Source of the DNA: Chloroflexota bacterium
GTDB lineage: Bacteria; Chloroflexota; Dehalococcoidia; Lucifugimonadales; Lucifugimonadaceae
DNA: 64,000 nt
NCBI GenBank assembly: GCA_027624075.1
Contig: JAQBUH010000002.1
Coordinates: 91,570-155,569, forward strand
Direction of reading: 5' to 3'
Within the stretch, counting starts at the first letter, position 1. Each line of letters starts with the position of its first letter. The position numbers were made by a program, and so were the translations under genes. Positions 8,395 to 17,563 of this stretch are shown one piece after another. The notes under the pieces are model-generated. The model had not been told where the DNA came from, made no database searches, and saw nothing but the letters and a program-made list of their open reading frames with translations.

Positions 8395-9801
8395 ATGTCC
8401 ACGCTAAGACAGATACGAAGACTGCCGAACATGAACGACGCATCGGCGACGGAGATCGCGCGCGTCGAACAGGCAGCCTCCCGGTGCATGGCCGTGCTCG
8501 AACTGCGCGGCTACTCGCGTATCGAGACCCCGCTCATCGAGGAGACAGAGCTATTCCTGCGCAAATCCGGCGGTGAGCTTTCGAGCCGTCTCTATGACTT
8601 CGTTGAGCCTGGCGGCTTCCGCTCCAGCCTGCGCCCGGAGTTCACCGCGCCCGTCATCCGCTACGCCATCGATGCCGGTGAGGCGGAGTCGAAGGTCTGC
8701 CGCTACATGTACTTCGGCCCGGTTTTCCGCTATGCCAGGCCAGAACACCCTGACGGCTACAAGACGCGCCAGTTCAATCAGCTTGGCGCAGAGCTGATCG
8801 GGACTCCCGCGCCACAGGCAGACGGCGAAGTGATCGCAATGGCGGTCGAAGGTCTTGCCGCGCTCGGCCTCCCCGCTGTGCCTATAGCGCTCGGCCACGT
8901 CGGACTGCTCCGGCAATTGCTCAAGAAGTTCCAGCTCTCCGAAAGGGCGGTCCAGTTCCTGTTGAGCAGCATGGAGCCGATCTCAACCGGGCCGGTACAA
9001 GATGTGCTGGACGACGCGACGAGACTTGGCTTTCTGGGCGATGACGGCAGTTACGTCGCGGACAGCCCCGAACAGCGAGAGATCGTCGAGGCGGTGCTTG
9101 CGCGTTCGATGGGACAGCTCGGGGCCAACGCAGGCGCGCGGACCCGCGGTGAGGTGATCGCCCGGCTCGCCCGAAGGCAGACATATGCTGACGACCCAGC
9201 GAAGTTCAGGTCCGCGCTTTCGATGCTCGCGGAGCTGGTCACCATCACCGGTGACGCATCCTCCGCCCTCGCAGACGGCCGGAAGCTGGCGTCCGGAAAC
9301 AGCCTTGACGAGAAGTGCTTTTCACTGCTTGAGCAGGTCGTGATCGCCGCCGAAGACCAGGGCGTCGAATCGTCCGGGATCACCATTCGCTATGGACTTG
9401 CCCGTGGCGTCGCCTACTACACAGGGATGGTGTTCGACATCCTGCCCGGTCTGGACTCCAAAGATTCGCCGTCCAAAGATTCGGTAGGCGGCGGCGGCCG
9501 GTACGACGGGCTGACCAGGGCCCTCGGCCTGGACGCAGACGTGCCCGCGCTGGGGTTCGCATATAACTTCGACGCTGTGGTTGCGGCGGCGCCTCGCGAC
9601 GGCAAGGTACGGAAACCTGCGGCGCTTGTACTGGTCAGACCCGCAAGCGATGCGGCCTGGCGCGCCGCTGCTAAAGTGGCCGCCGAGCTCAGGCAACAGG
9701 GCAGGGCGGCGGTAGTCGGCGGCAGCGAGGCGGCTGGCGACTTCACCGAGGTGATAACCGTCGACTCAGACGGTGGCCGCGTGCCGGGGGTGGACCGATG
9801 A
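8395..9801 (+). CDS. hisZ: ATP phosphoribosyltransferase regulatory subunit (HisZ, HisRS-like)
   Basis: This 468-residue protein is a histidyl-tRNA-synthetase paralogue. It has the class II core: SLRPEFTAPVIRY (about 78-90), YMYFGPVFRYARPE with QFNQLGAELIG (104-136), YGLARGVAYYTG (333-344) and GGGGRYDGL (366-373). A shortened anticodon-domain-like tail follows at about 408-458. HisZ normally activates short HisG. The assignment to HisZ rests on its place as first gene of the his operon, its 4-base ATGA overlap with hisG, and altered catalytic motifs (RGVAYY for RGLDYY). It is longer than most HisZ proteins. A diverged HisRS is the main alternative. Confidence 0.82.
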   Translation: MSTLRQIRRLPNMNDASATEIARVEQAASRCMAVLELRGYSRIETPLIEETELFLRKSGGELSSRLYDFVEPGGFRSSLRPEFTAPVIRYAIDAGEAESKVCRYMYFGPVFRYARPEHPDGYKTRQFNQLGAELIGTPAPQADGEVIAMAVEGLAALGLPAVPIALGHVGLLRQLLKKFQLSERAVQFLLSSMEPISTGPVQDVLDDATRLGFLGDDGSYVADSPEQREIVEAVLARSMGQLGANAGARTRGEVIARLARRQTYADDPAKFRSALSMLAELVTITGDASSALADGRKLASGNSLDEKCFSLLEQVVIAAEDQGVESSGITIRYGLARGVAYYTGMVFDILPGLDSKDSPSKDSVGGGGRYDGLTRALGLDADVPALGFAYNFDAVVAAAPRDGKVRKPAALVLVRPASDAAWRAAAKVAAELRQQGRAAVVGGSEAAGDFTEVITVDSDGGRVPGVDR

Positions 9802-10817
9802 CCGCCCTGAGGCTCGCCATCCCGTCGTCCGGCGCTCTCGAAGAGGGAGCACAGAGCTTCCTGCGCTCGTGCGGCCTCAGCGTCTGGCGTGACAACCCGC
9901 GGCGCTACACCGGCATACTGTCCTCTCTACCCGGCGTCGAGGTCCTGTTTCAGCGCCAGTCTGACATAACGACCGAGGTTGACGGCGGCAGTGCCGACCT
10001 CGGGATAGTCGGTCTCGACAGCTACCTCGAATCCAGGCTCGAGAACGGAGACACGAGGTCGATCGGCGAGGGCGCCGGGTTCGGGCTGTCGCAGCTTGTG
10101 ATCGCAGTCCCTGACTCGTGGGCGGACATCACTACGGTCGCCGATCTTGCGGAACTGGCGCTTGAGTACCGCGAAAAGGGCAGAGACCTACGCATAGCCA
10201 CCAAGTACCGCCGCCTCGTCAAACGGTTCCTGGACGAGCGAGGCATCTACTACGCGTCTCTTGTGCCGTCATCAGGCGGCATCGAGGCGGCGCCAATCAT
10301 GGGCTACGCGGACCTGATAGCGGACATCACCGCCTCAGGCGTCACGCTGCGGGAGAACCAGCTGCGGCCCCTTACCGATGGCGTTGTGATCGAGTCGCAG
10401 GCGACTCTTATCGGCAATGTGCGGCTGCTGTCGGAAGACAAAGTGAAGCTCGCACTCACCCGTGAGATCCTGGAGCGCATTGAGGCCTCTCGCCGCTCTC
10501 ACCGCTACCAGCGGATTTCACTCAACCTCACCGCGGCCAGCATGGATGACGCCGCGGCAAAAGTCCTTAAGCGGCCAGAGCTGTCAGGCATCGACGGGCC
10601 AAGCTTATCGAAAGTATTCTCTAACGCTCCCGGAGACTGGTTCAACGTACAGGTTGTGATCCCGCGCGACAGCCTGCTCAAGGCCGTCGACTACTTCCGG
10701 TCCCTCGGCGGGACGGCGATCACCGTCACCGAGGCGTCGTACGTGTTCCGCAAGGAGTGCGAGTCGTACCTGGCGCTCGAAAAGGCGATCGCAGAGTACA
10801 GGGGCCGGCAGGGATGA
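9798..10817 (+). CDS. hisG: ATP phosphoribosyltransferase, long form
   Basis: It catalyses the first step of histidine synthesis, ATP plus PRPP to phosphoribosyl-ATP. The 339-residue chain has the two-lobed catalytic domain with ADLGIVGLDSY (66-76), and the HisG signature GIEAAPIMGYADLIADI followed by SGVTLRENQL (161-189). A C-terminal PII-like HisG_C domain covers about 238-330 (YQRISLNL, then FNVQVVIPRDSLLKAVDYFRSLGG). That domain marks the long, self-regulated form, yet a hisZ gene overlaps its start by 4 bases. Its own stop overlaps hisD by 4 bases, so translation is coupled along the operon. Confidence 0.93.
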   Translation: MTALRLAIPSSGALEEGAQSFLRSCGLSVWRDNPRRYTGILSSLPGVEVLFQRQSDITTEVDGGSADLGIVGLDSYLESRLENGDTRSIGEGAGFGLSQLVIAVPDSWADITTVADLAELALEYREKGRDLRIATKYRRLVKRFLDERGIYYASLVPSSGGIEAAPIMGYADLIADITASGVTLRENQLRPLTDGVVIESQATLIGNVRLLSEDKVKLALTREILERIEASRRSHRYQRISLNLTAASMDDAAAKVLKRPELSGIDGPSLSKVFSNAPGDWFNVQVVIPRDSLLKAVDYFRSLGGTAITVTEASYVFRKECESYLALEKAIAEYRGRQG

Positions 10818-12142
10818 GACGCGTGCGTGGGCTTGCGGCAGCCCTCGAGGCCGTGAAAGAGGTGCGCGTCTCCGGCAATGTCGAGATTCGCACCGACGGC
10901 AATGGCCTCTATGACAGGCAGCTTACGCCTGACGAGTTCGCCCGGCGTGTGATCGAGGATGTGCGTCGTGACGGAGACGCCGCGGTGCGCAGAATCTCCG
11001 CCGCTCTGGACGGCGCCGCTCCGACGGGCAAAGACCTGTCTCTCGAAATTCCGAGAGAGCGGATACTTGCGGCGGTCGATCGGATCTCACCGCAGACCCG
11101 CCGCGCGCTGGAGTTGGCGGTTGAGCGGGTCCGTAATTTTCAACAGGCGGCGTTGCCGAAGAGCTGGAGAGACCCATCCGGAGAGTTTGGCGAAGAGGTC
11201 AGGCCGCTTGGCCGCGCCGGAGTCTATGTCCCCGGCGGAGTCGCCCCGCTCGCCTCATCGGTCGTCATGACCGTTGTCCCTGCCCGCGTCGCAGGCGTCG
11301 GCGAGGTGATACTGGCGACTCCCGGCAGGAACGGCGAGGACCCGCACCCCGCGGTGCTGGCGGCGGCGGCGATAGCGGGGGCAGACCGCGTCTTCCGCAT
11401 TGGCGGCGCACAGGCCATCGCTGCGCTGGCATACGGGACCGAGACCGTGCCGCGGGTTGATATCGTCTGCGGCCCCGGCAACGCCTTCACGACCGCCGCG
11501 AAAAAAGCGGTCTTCGGGGATGTCGGTATAGACGGACTCTATGGACCTACCGAGACAGCGGTGATCGCGGATGGGTCCTCAGACCCGGTATTCGCCGCCG
11601 CAGACCTGCTTGCGCAGGCCGAGCACGATGTGATTGCTCTCCCGGTGCTGATCGCAACATCGGAGGCGGTCGCCGACAGCATCGAAGAAGAGCTGGCAAG
11701 GCAGATCGAAACGCTCTCCCGCAGGCAGATCGCGGCGGCCGCGGTTGGGCGTGGAATCTCGGCAGTGGTAGGCTCTGTCGACGAAGCGATAGAGGTCGCC
11801 AACGCGCTAGCTCCCGAACACCTGTGTGTCTCAGTGAAAAACGCGAAAAACTATCTCCCAGGCATCCGCTATGCGGGCGGCATCTTCCTTGGCGAGTTCT
11901 CGGCGGAGGTTATGGCGGACTACATCGCAGGACCAAGCCACGTCATGCCAACCGGTGGCACAGCCCGTTTCGCGTCTGCGCTCAGCGTGCGAAACTTCCT
12001 GAGGTTCAGTCCGTTCCTGAACTTCTCCGAGCGCACATTCATGGAACTGGCAGCCGATGCCGCAGAGCTTGCGACGGCTGAAGGGTTGGACGGGCACGCC
12101 GCCGCGGCCGACAGAAGAAGGCGGAAGCTGGCCGGTGAATAA
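10814..12142 (+). CDS. hisD: Histidinol dehydrogenase
   Basis: It oxidises L-histidinol twice to L-histidine with NAD, the last step of the pathway. The 442-residue protein has the family motifs GRAGVYVPGG, RIGGAQAIAALAYGT, VCGPGN, LAQAEHD (zinc ligands Gln and His), LAPEHL (catalytic Glu-His), DYIAGPSHVMPTGG (zinc ligand Asp) and a final GLDGHA (zinc ligand His). ATG 10814 overlaps the hisG stop as ATGA and is preferred over an in-frame GTG at 10757 that would run deep into hisG. No key residue appears missing. Confidence 0.95.
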   Translation: MRRVRGLAAALEAVKEVRVSGNVEIRTDGNGLYDRQLTPDEFARRVIEDVRRDGDAAVRRISAALDGAAPTGKDLSLEIPRERILAAVDRISPQTRRALELAVERVRNFQQAALPKSWRDPSGEFGEEVRPLGRAGVYVPGGVAPLASSVVMTVVPARVAGVGEVILATPGRNGEDPHPAVLAAAAIAGADRVFRIGGAQAIAALAYGTETVPRVDIVCGPGNAFTTAAKKAVFGDVGIDGLYGPTETAVIADGSSDPVFAAADLLAQAEHDVIALPVLIATSEAVADSIEEELARQIETLSRRQIAAAAVGRGISAVVGSVDEAIEVANALAPEHLCVSVKNAKNYLPGIRYAGGIFLGEFSAEVMADYIAGPSHVMPTGGTARFASALSVRNFLRFSPFLNFSERTFMELAADAAELATAEGLDGHAAAADRRRRKLAGE

Positions 12143-12166
12143 GAGCTTACGCGGGACTAACGGTAG

Positions 12167-13255
12167 ATGACTGACATCACAAAACTGATGCGGCCGCACC
12201 TGGTCAAGGTCGCGACATATCACGGCGTCGACCCGTCGGAAGAGCTTGCGCGCTCCGCGGGAATCAGGCCGGAAGAGGTCATCCGCCTGAACGCGAACGA
12301 GAATCCATACGGCGCTCCGCAGCAGGTTGTCGACGCTCTCAGCGGCCTGAGCATTCATCTCTACCCTGACCCGGAACAGAGGAAGCTAAGGGCGAAACTG
12401 GCGGAGTACACGGGTCAGCCCGTTGGGCGAGTGATGGCTGGCGCAGGCGGCGACGAGATTATCGATCTCCTGCTGCGCCTGTTCACTGAGCCGGGTCAGA
12501 AACTGATCGACTGCGAGCCGACGTTCGGCATGTACAGCTTCTGCGCCCGCATCGCTGACGCTCCGGTCATTATGGTGCCTCGAAATGACGACTGGTCAAT
12601 CGACCTGGACGGCGTCCTCGCTGCTATCGACGATCAGACGCGCCTCATATTCCTGGCGTCGCCGAATAACCCGACTGGCAACCTCCTGACCGAGGCAGAA
12701 GCGCGTACTCTGCTGGACACCGGGTTGGTCCTGGCCGTCGACGAGACCTACTACGAGTTTTGCGGCAAGACGCTCTGCGGGTTGCTGGACGAGTATGAGA
12801 ACCTGGTGATACTCCGCTCCTTCAGCAAGTGGGCCGGAATCGCCGGTCTGCGCGTGGGCTACTGCATCGGGTCCGAGACGCTTATCAGACACCTGATGGA
12901 CATCAAACAGCCGTACAACATCAACGTAGCCGCAGAGGCGGCGGCAATCGCCGCCCTCGACAACAGGGAAGCCGTCCTGGAGCGCGCGCAAACGCTTGTG
13001 GAGCAGCGGAAGCGGCTGGAGAAAACGCTGGCCGGGCTGGACGGCGTGAGTTTCTGGCCGTCCGAAGGTAACTTCCTGCTGTGCCGCTTTGAAGGGCGCT
13101 CGGCGAAAGACGTCTACGAAGGGCTGGGGAAACGCGGCATCTTCGTGCGCCTCTTTTCAACAGACAGGCTCAAAGACTCGCTGCGCATATCGGCCGGCAC
13201 TCCCGAGCAGACAGACCGGCTGATCGCAGCGGTAAAAGAGGTCTTGAACGGTTAG
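12167..13255 (+). CDS. hisC: Histidinol-phosphate aminotransferase
   Basis: This 362-residue PLP-dependent fold-type I aminotransferase transfers the amino group to imidazole-acetol phosphate. Visible features are LNANENPYG (41-49), GAGGDEIID (92-100), SPNNPTG (165-171), VDETYYEF (191-198) and the PLP lysine K221 in RSFSKWAGIAGLRVGY. It starts at ATG 12167, 24 bases after hisD, with only a weak ribosome site. It is followed by a 182-base gap before hisB. Position in the his operon supports hisC over other aminotransferases. Confidence 0.93.
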   Translation: MTDITKLMRPHLVKVATYHGVDPSEELARSAGIRPEEVIRLNANENPYGAPQQVVDALSGLSIHLYPDPEQRKLRAKLAEYTGQPVGRVMAGAGGDEIIDLLLRLFTEPGQKLIDCEPTFGMYSFCARIADAPVIMVPRNDDWSIDLDGVLAAIDDQTRLIFLASPNNPTGNLLTEAEARTLLDTGLVLAVDETYYEFCGKTLCGLLDEYENLVILRSFSKWAGIAGLRVGYCIGSETLIRHLMDIKQPYNINVAAEAAAIAALDNREAVLERAQTLVEQRKRLEKTLAGLDGVSFWPSEGNFLLCRFEGRSAKDVYEGLGKRGIFVRLFSTDRLKDSLRISAGTPEQTDRLIAAVKEVLNG

Positions 13256-13437
13256 CCGAGTGCCCCATCCAGGGATCCTCTTGATAGTGGTCACCATTGC
13301 AGATTGAGTCCCGGTAAACGGCACTGACAGCCGAATCCTGCGGTCAGCACGTATCCCGGAACATCTCATCGGCGATGTAACCTGAACGTGCGGACGGCTC
13401 ACATCTGCAAACCAGCGCTGGTGATACAGGGAAGAAC

Positions 13438-14031
13438 ATGGCACGCACGGCGAAGATCATTCGAAAGACCAACGAGAGCGACATCTCGCTGGAACTCAAC
13501 TTGGACGGATCAGGCAAGGCCGACATCACGACGCGTGTCGGCTTCCTGAAGCACATGCTGGACCAGATTGCCCGCCACGGCCTGATCGACCTGAAGGTCT
13601 CCGCAGACGGGGACCTCGAGACCGGCAGTCACCACACCGTCGAGGACACCGCCATCGTCCTTGGCCGCGCCATTCGAGAGGCGCTGGGAGACAGGCGGGG
13701 AATTGTCAGGATGGCGGACCGGACGGTGCCGCTGGATGAGGCGCTGACGCATGTAGTCGTCGACCTGAGCGGCCGCGGCTACGCGGTCGTCGACATGGGC
13801 TCGACAAACAACAGCGGCGAATTCCCGGCTGACCTGGCGCGCCACTTCTTTGAGGCTATGGCCATAGAGGGCAAGTTCAACCTGCACGTGCGGGTCCTGA
13901 ACGGCCTGAATGAGCACCACGTGATCGAGTCGGCGTTTAAGGCGTTTGCCCGCGCACTGCGAGCGGCAGCGGAGATCGACCCGCGCAACCCTGACGGTGT
14001 GCCGAGTACAAAGGGCACGCTGACCGAGTAG
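13438..14031 (+). CDS. hisB: Imidazoleglycerol-phosphate dehydratase
   Basis: This 197-residue manganese enzyme dehydrates imidazole-glycerol phosphate. Both metal motifs are present: HHTVED at 65-70 and EHHVIESAFKAFA from 159. It is the single-function form, with no histidinol phosphatase domain. ATG 13438 follows AGGGAAGAAC. It ends the his cluster; hisH, hisA, hisF and hisI are not in the window. The convergent alanine dehydrogenase ends 33 bases away, and that gap repeats GGCGGATCAGC twice but has no clear terminator. Confidence 0.95.
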   Translation: MARTAKIIRKTNESDISLELNLDGSGKADITTRVGFLKHMLDQIARHGLIDLKVSADGDLETGSHHTVEDTAIVLGRAIREALGDRRGIVRMADRTVPLDEALTHVVVDLSGRGYAVVDMGSTNNSGEFPADLARHFFEAMAIEGKFNLHVRVLNGLNEHHVIESAFKAFARALRAAAEIDPRNPDGVPSTKGTLTE

Positions 14032-14064
14032 CAGCCTGACGCCCTGGCGGATCAGCGCGGCGGA

Positions 14065-15193
14065 TCAGCTCATGACGTCCGCGAGTGGCCGGTACCCGAG
14101 CCCCGTGGCGTCAGCGACCGCACTGCTTGTCACACCACCCCGGTAGACGTTGACGCCTTTCGCCAGCGCCGGGTCCGTGCTAGCTGCTCTGGCGATACCC
14201 TCCGAGGCTATCGCCAGCACATACGGGAGCGTCTCGTTTGCCAGGGCGACAGTCGATGTCCTCGGCACTGCGCCTGGCATGTTCGCCACGCAGTAGTGCA
14301 ACACGCCGTCGACGGCGAACACAGGGTCCTCGTAGGTCGTCGGACGCGAAGTCTCTACCGACCCGCCCTGGTCTATCGAAACGTCCACGATCACCGAGCC
14401 GGGCTCCATCGATTTCACCATATGGCGCGACACGACATGGGCCGGCTTCGCCCCGGCCACGTAGACACCGCTTACGACTATGTCGCTCTCTCGCACAGCC
14501 TCAGCGATTGACTCCTCGCCCGCTATCATCGTCGTTAAGCTGCCGGTGTAGCCGTGGGCCAGGAACCGGCGGAGCTTCCCCGGACTGCGGTTGAGCAGGG
14601 TGACGTTCGCCCCCATCGCCATTGCCAGGCGTGTTGCGCTCTGGCCAACCGTGCCTGCGCCGATAACCGTAACTCTCGCCGCAGGGATTCCGGGGCCGCC
14701 CGAAATCAGCGTCCCTTTTGTCCCTTGCGGCCGCTGCAGATAATGGGCCCCGGCGTGGACCGCCAACTTGCCGGCTATATCGCTCATGGGCGCGAGCAAC
14801 GGGAACTCGCCGTCTGCGGTCTCCACGGTCTCGTAGGCCACTGCGGTCACTCCGGACCGGCAAAGCTCTTCGGCAAGTCCGGGGACACCGGCGAGGTGGA
14901 GATATGTGAACAGCGTCAAGCCCTCACCGCCTCGCTCGAGGTAGGCGAACTCCTGCGGCAGCGGCTCCTTGACTTTGAGCACGAGTTGGGCGGATCCCCA
15001 GACCCTGTCAGGGTCCTGCTCTATCGCCGCTCCGGCTGACATGTAGTCGTAGTCGCTGAACCCGCTGCCTTCGCCGGCCGACGCCTCAACGGTAACGCTG
15101 TGCCCGGAGCTCACAAGCCGGGCGGCGCCGGTGGGAGTGAGTGCGACCCGGAACTTCGGTGGTCTTGATCTCTTTCGGCACACCGATCTTCAT
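14065..15193 (-). CDS. ald: Alanine dehydrogenase, with a +1 frameshift near codon 13
   Basis: The family catalyses reversible NAD-dependent deamination of L-alanine to pyruvate. The body is intact: RVALTPTGAARLV, KVKEPLPQEF, VIGAGTVGQSATRLAMAMGANVTLLNRS, DVSIDQGG and LHYCVANMPGAVPRTST. ATG 15193 has an ideal AGGAGG 9 bases upstream and encodes MKIGVPKEIKTTE. The frame then breaks: one extra G at about 15154 turns the expected TEFRVALTP into TEVPGRTHS, which soon stops. Removing it gives a normal protein of about 375 residues. It may be a sequencing or assembly error or a real mutation. A GTG at 15183 opens the downstream frame but would give an abnormal N-terminus. Confidence 0.88.
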
Positions 15194-15202
15194 TGGGCTG
15201 TT

Positions 15203-15208
15203 CCTCCT
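15203..15208 (-). promoter_or_regulatory. Strong ribosome-binding site of ald
   Basis: AGGAGG on the minus strand, 9 bases before ATG 15193. It fixes the true start of alanine dehydrogenase upstream of the frameshift. Confidence 0.75.
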
Positions 15209-15213
15209 GAAGG

Positions 15214-15254
15214 GTGATTGGCTGATGAGTGATCGGCTGTTGGGTGATTGGTCC
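15214..15254. repeat. 15-base imperfect tandem repeat (about 2.7 copies)
   Basis: Units GTGATTGGCTGATGA (15214-15228), GTGATCGGCTGTTGG (15229-15243) and a partial GTGATTGGTCC (from 15244) lie just upstream of ald. A related GTGATTGG with a later GCTGGGT occurs at 16599-16620 between purC and the DUF3105 gene. Confidence 0.7.
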
Positions 15255-15476
15255 GTGCCGACCGGGTAAGCAACGCGCTGGCTTAACGGGATGCGAGCAA
15301 TGCCACCCGAATCCCGGTGAACAGCACACTGCCAGTGCCCAGCAGCCTGCTCACAATCGATCATCGCATCTGCTGGACGCGCTCAACCAATGGCGAAGTG
15401 AGACACCTGTGAGAAGTGGGGCAAGCATTGATCTCAGGCAGGATGCCAAAAAGAGGGCTGAACTGGACGCTGGCGG

Positions 15477-15728
15477 TTAGCCCGCGGGCTCCAGGTCGTA
15501 CTCGAAGCGTTCGATCACAGGATTGGCGAGAAGCTGCTGGCACATCGCCTTCACCTTCACGTCGGCTTGGGCGCGTTCAGACTCGTCGAGCTCTACTTCG
15601 AAGTACTTGCCGGCTCGCAACGACTCGACCGAATCGAATCCGAGGCGGCCCAGCGCCTGGGCGATCGTCTTACCCTGCGGGTCATTCACGGTCGGCTTCA
15701 AGGTGACTCTGATCTTGGCGAGGAACAA
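15477..15728 (-). CDS. purS: Phosphoribosylformylglycinamidine synthase subunit PurS
   Basis: This 83-residue protein is the small structural subunit of the three-part FGAM synthase (PurL-PurQ-PurS). It contains the family features IRVTLKPTVNDPQGKTI, LGFDSVESLRAGKYFEVEL and a C-terminal LLANPVIERFEYDLE. The start is TTG 15728, with GGAG about 12 bases upstream. It lies last in the purine block, 160 bases after the DUF3105 gene. The expected partners purQ and small purL are not next to it and must be elsewhere. Confidence 0.93.
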   Translation of the reverse strand: MFLAKIRVTLKPTVNDPQGKTIAQALGRLGFDSVESLRAGKYFEVELDESERAQADVKVKAMCQQLLANPVIERFEYDLEPAG

Positions 15729-15888
15729 AGAGCGAGGTTCTCCAATGCGTAGCTCATGCGGCAGAGGCCGGCCGGAGCGACAAGTCTAGCGCGTCAAACC
15801 GTACCTGTGTCGCAAAAAGCGCGAGTCATCCATGCCCGGAGAAGCGACTCTTTAACTCCCGAGGCGCCGTCAGGCGGCTGAGCGAGCC

Positions 15889-16578
15889 CTACGGGACGCT
15901 CTCCGGCGCACGGTCCTGGTAAGCGTCGATGAAGTCCAGTATCCGTTGTTCGTCGAACTCGTCAAGGAACAGGTGGTGCAGCCAGGCGGTTATCGCGATC
16001 TTCGACTCCATGCCCGAGTACGGAGAGAGGATGAACTGTGACGGGTTGCGTGGGACCAAGTCATCCAACTGGCCGACCAGCTCGTCGCAACCGTCCGGGC
16101 AGTCGTAGTGAATGCCAATGCCGCCGTGCTCAAGGTTGTGGACAAGTACCTCGTCAGGAAGCGGGAAATCGTACTTGCCCCAGGCTGCCGGCGCAGGGAC
16201 GCCGGCCGGAGTGGTTGAGGCCCCCCAGTGCGGTCCGGATGTGGCGGGTTTCACGCTATAACCGGTCCCAGCCTGTCCGGTTGGGATGTGCAAGTCTCCG
16301 TCGTTCTGGTCGATCGGCACAGGGCCGCCTGTATTGATATTGCCGCCGACGTTGGTGGTGGCGTTATGTCCGAACGCGCCACCTATCCCGCCCACAGTCA
16401 GGCTCAGGATAAACACCAGAGCCAGGATGCTTCCGCCAGCGGCGTAAAAGGTGCGGCGACGCCTTCTGCGCGACTGGCTCCTCTGCCTCCGCTCATTGCG
16501 GATCTCGGACTTGGTGATGCCCCGTCTCTTGTCCGGGCGGGTCGTGGCTTTTCGCTTGCTGTCGTTGTTACTGGCCAT
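15889..16578 (-). CDS. DUF3105 membrane-anchored protein
   Basis: This 229-residue protein starts with a very basic tail (residues 1-43, many Arg/Lys) and then one hydrophobic segment at about 44-66, so it is likely a type II membrane protein with its bulk outside. The outer domain has the DUF3105 signature ATSGPHWG (about 112), LPDEVLVHNLEHGG (about 139-152) and YDCPDGCDE with paired cysteines. No biochemical role is known. It starts 49 bases after purC and probably shares its transcript, although nothing suggests it makes purines. Confidence 0.82.
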   Translation of the reverse strand: MASNNDSKRKATTRPDKRRGITKSEIRNERRQRSQSRRRRRRTFYAAGGSILALVFILSLTVGGIGGAFGHNATTNVGGNINTGGPVPIDQNDGDLHIPTGQAGTGYSVKPATSGPHWGASTTPAGVPAPAAWGKYDFPLPDEVLVHNLEHGGIGIHYDCPDGCDELVGQLDDLVPRNPSQFILSPYSGMESKIAITAWLHHLFLDEFDEQRILDFIDAYQDRAPESVP

Positions 16579-16627
16579 CTCGGAATTCTGTGTCTCGCGT
16601 GATTGGATCGGGTGCTGGGTACTGTCT

Positions 16628-17563
16628 CTACAATATCAGGGTCTCACCGGTCAGGCGCTCATAGGCCTGCAAGTATCTTTTCTGCGTCTGAGCCACAACA
16701 CTGGCCGGCAGGGACGGCGCGGGAGGCTCCCGGTTCCACCGTTGGTCTAGCAGCCAGTCACGCAGGTACTGTTTGTCATACGCTGGCGGAGTGCTCCCCG
16801 GCTTCCAGTCATCCGCGTCCCAGAACCTGCTCGAGTCCGGAGTGAGCACCTCATCAATCAGCGTCAACTCACCGTCAACATACCCGAACTCGAACTTGCT
16901 GTCCGCCAGTATCATCCCTTTGCTCTCAGCGTGGCCATGCGCGGCAGAGAACACCTCAATGCTCTTCTGCTCAAGCGTGCGGTACAGTTCTTTGCCGACC
17001 AGTTCCTCACCCTCTGACCGTGAAAGCGGCTCATCGTGGCCGTGCTCCGCCTTGGTCGATGGTGTGAAGACCGGCTCTGGCAGCCGCTCCGCCTCCCGCA
17101 TATCCGCCGGGAGCAGCGCTCCATTCATCGTGCCTGAGCGCTTGTACTCTAGCCATGCGCTGCCGGCAAGGTAGTTGCGGACCACACACTCCATGTCGAT
17201 GCGTTTGGCCCGCCTTATCACCATGGACCTGCGCTGGTATCCGTCGGGAAGCTCCGCCAGCGCGCCGGTGACCGGCACGTCGCGCATTCCCTCGATGTCC
17301 GAGACCACGCTCACCATGTGGTTGGGCACGATATTTCCCAGGTGCGAGAACCAGAATTTGGACATCTGGGTCAGGATGATTCCCTTGCCTGGCACCGGGT
17401 CCGGCATGATTACGTCGAACGCGGATATGCGGTCCGTCGCCACCATAAGCAGCAGTCCGCCGCCAGGGTCGCCAAGGTCGTACATGTCACGGACCTTGCC
17501 GCGGTGCAGGAGACCGGGGAGCGATGTCTCGTATACCGCCGGTATCTCTGACACCTCGCTCAC
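16628..17563 (-). CDS. purC: Phosphoribosylaminoimidazole-succinocarboxamide (SAICAR) synthase
   Basis: It joins CAIR and aspartate with ATP in purine synthesis. The 311-residue chain has GLLHRGKVRDMYDLG (18-32), VATDRISAFDVIMPDPVPGKG (41-61), ECVVRNYLAGSAW, LADSKFEFGYVDGELTLIDEVLTPDSSRFW, and a C-terminal KQYLRDWL extension typical of the longer form. The GTG start at 17563 overlaps the purB stop as GTGA, so the two are translationally coupled. It lies mid-way in the minus-strand purine operon. Confidence 0.95.
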   Translation of the reverse strand: MSEVSEIPAVYETSLPGLLHRGKVRDMYDLGDPGGGLLLMVATDRISAFDVIMPDPVPGKGIILTQMSKFWFSHLGNIVPNHMVSVVSDIEGMRDVPVTGALAELPDGYQRRSMVIRRAKRIDMECVVRNYLAGSAWLEYKRSGTMNGALLPADMREAERLPEPVFTPSTKAEHGHDEPLSRSEGEELVGKELYRTLEQKSIEVFSAAHGHAESKGMILADSKFEFGYVDGELTLIDEVLTPDSSRFWDADDWKPGSTPPAYDKQYLRDWLLDQRWNREPPAPSLPASVVAQTQKRYLQAYERLTGETLIL

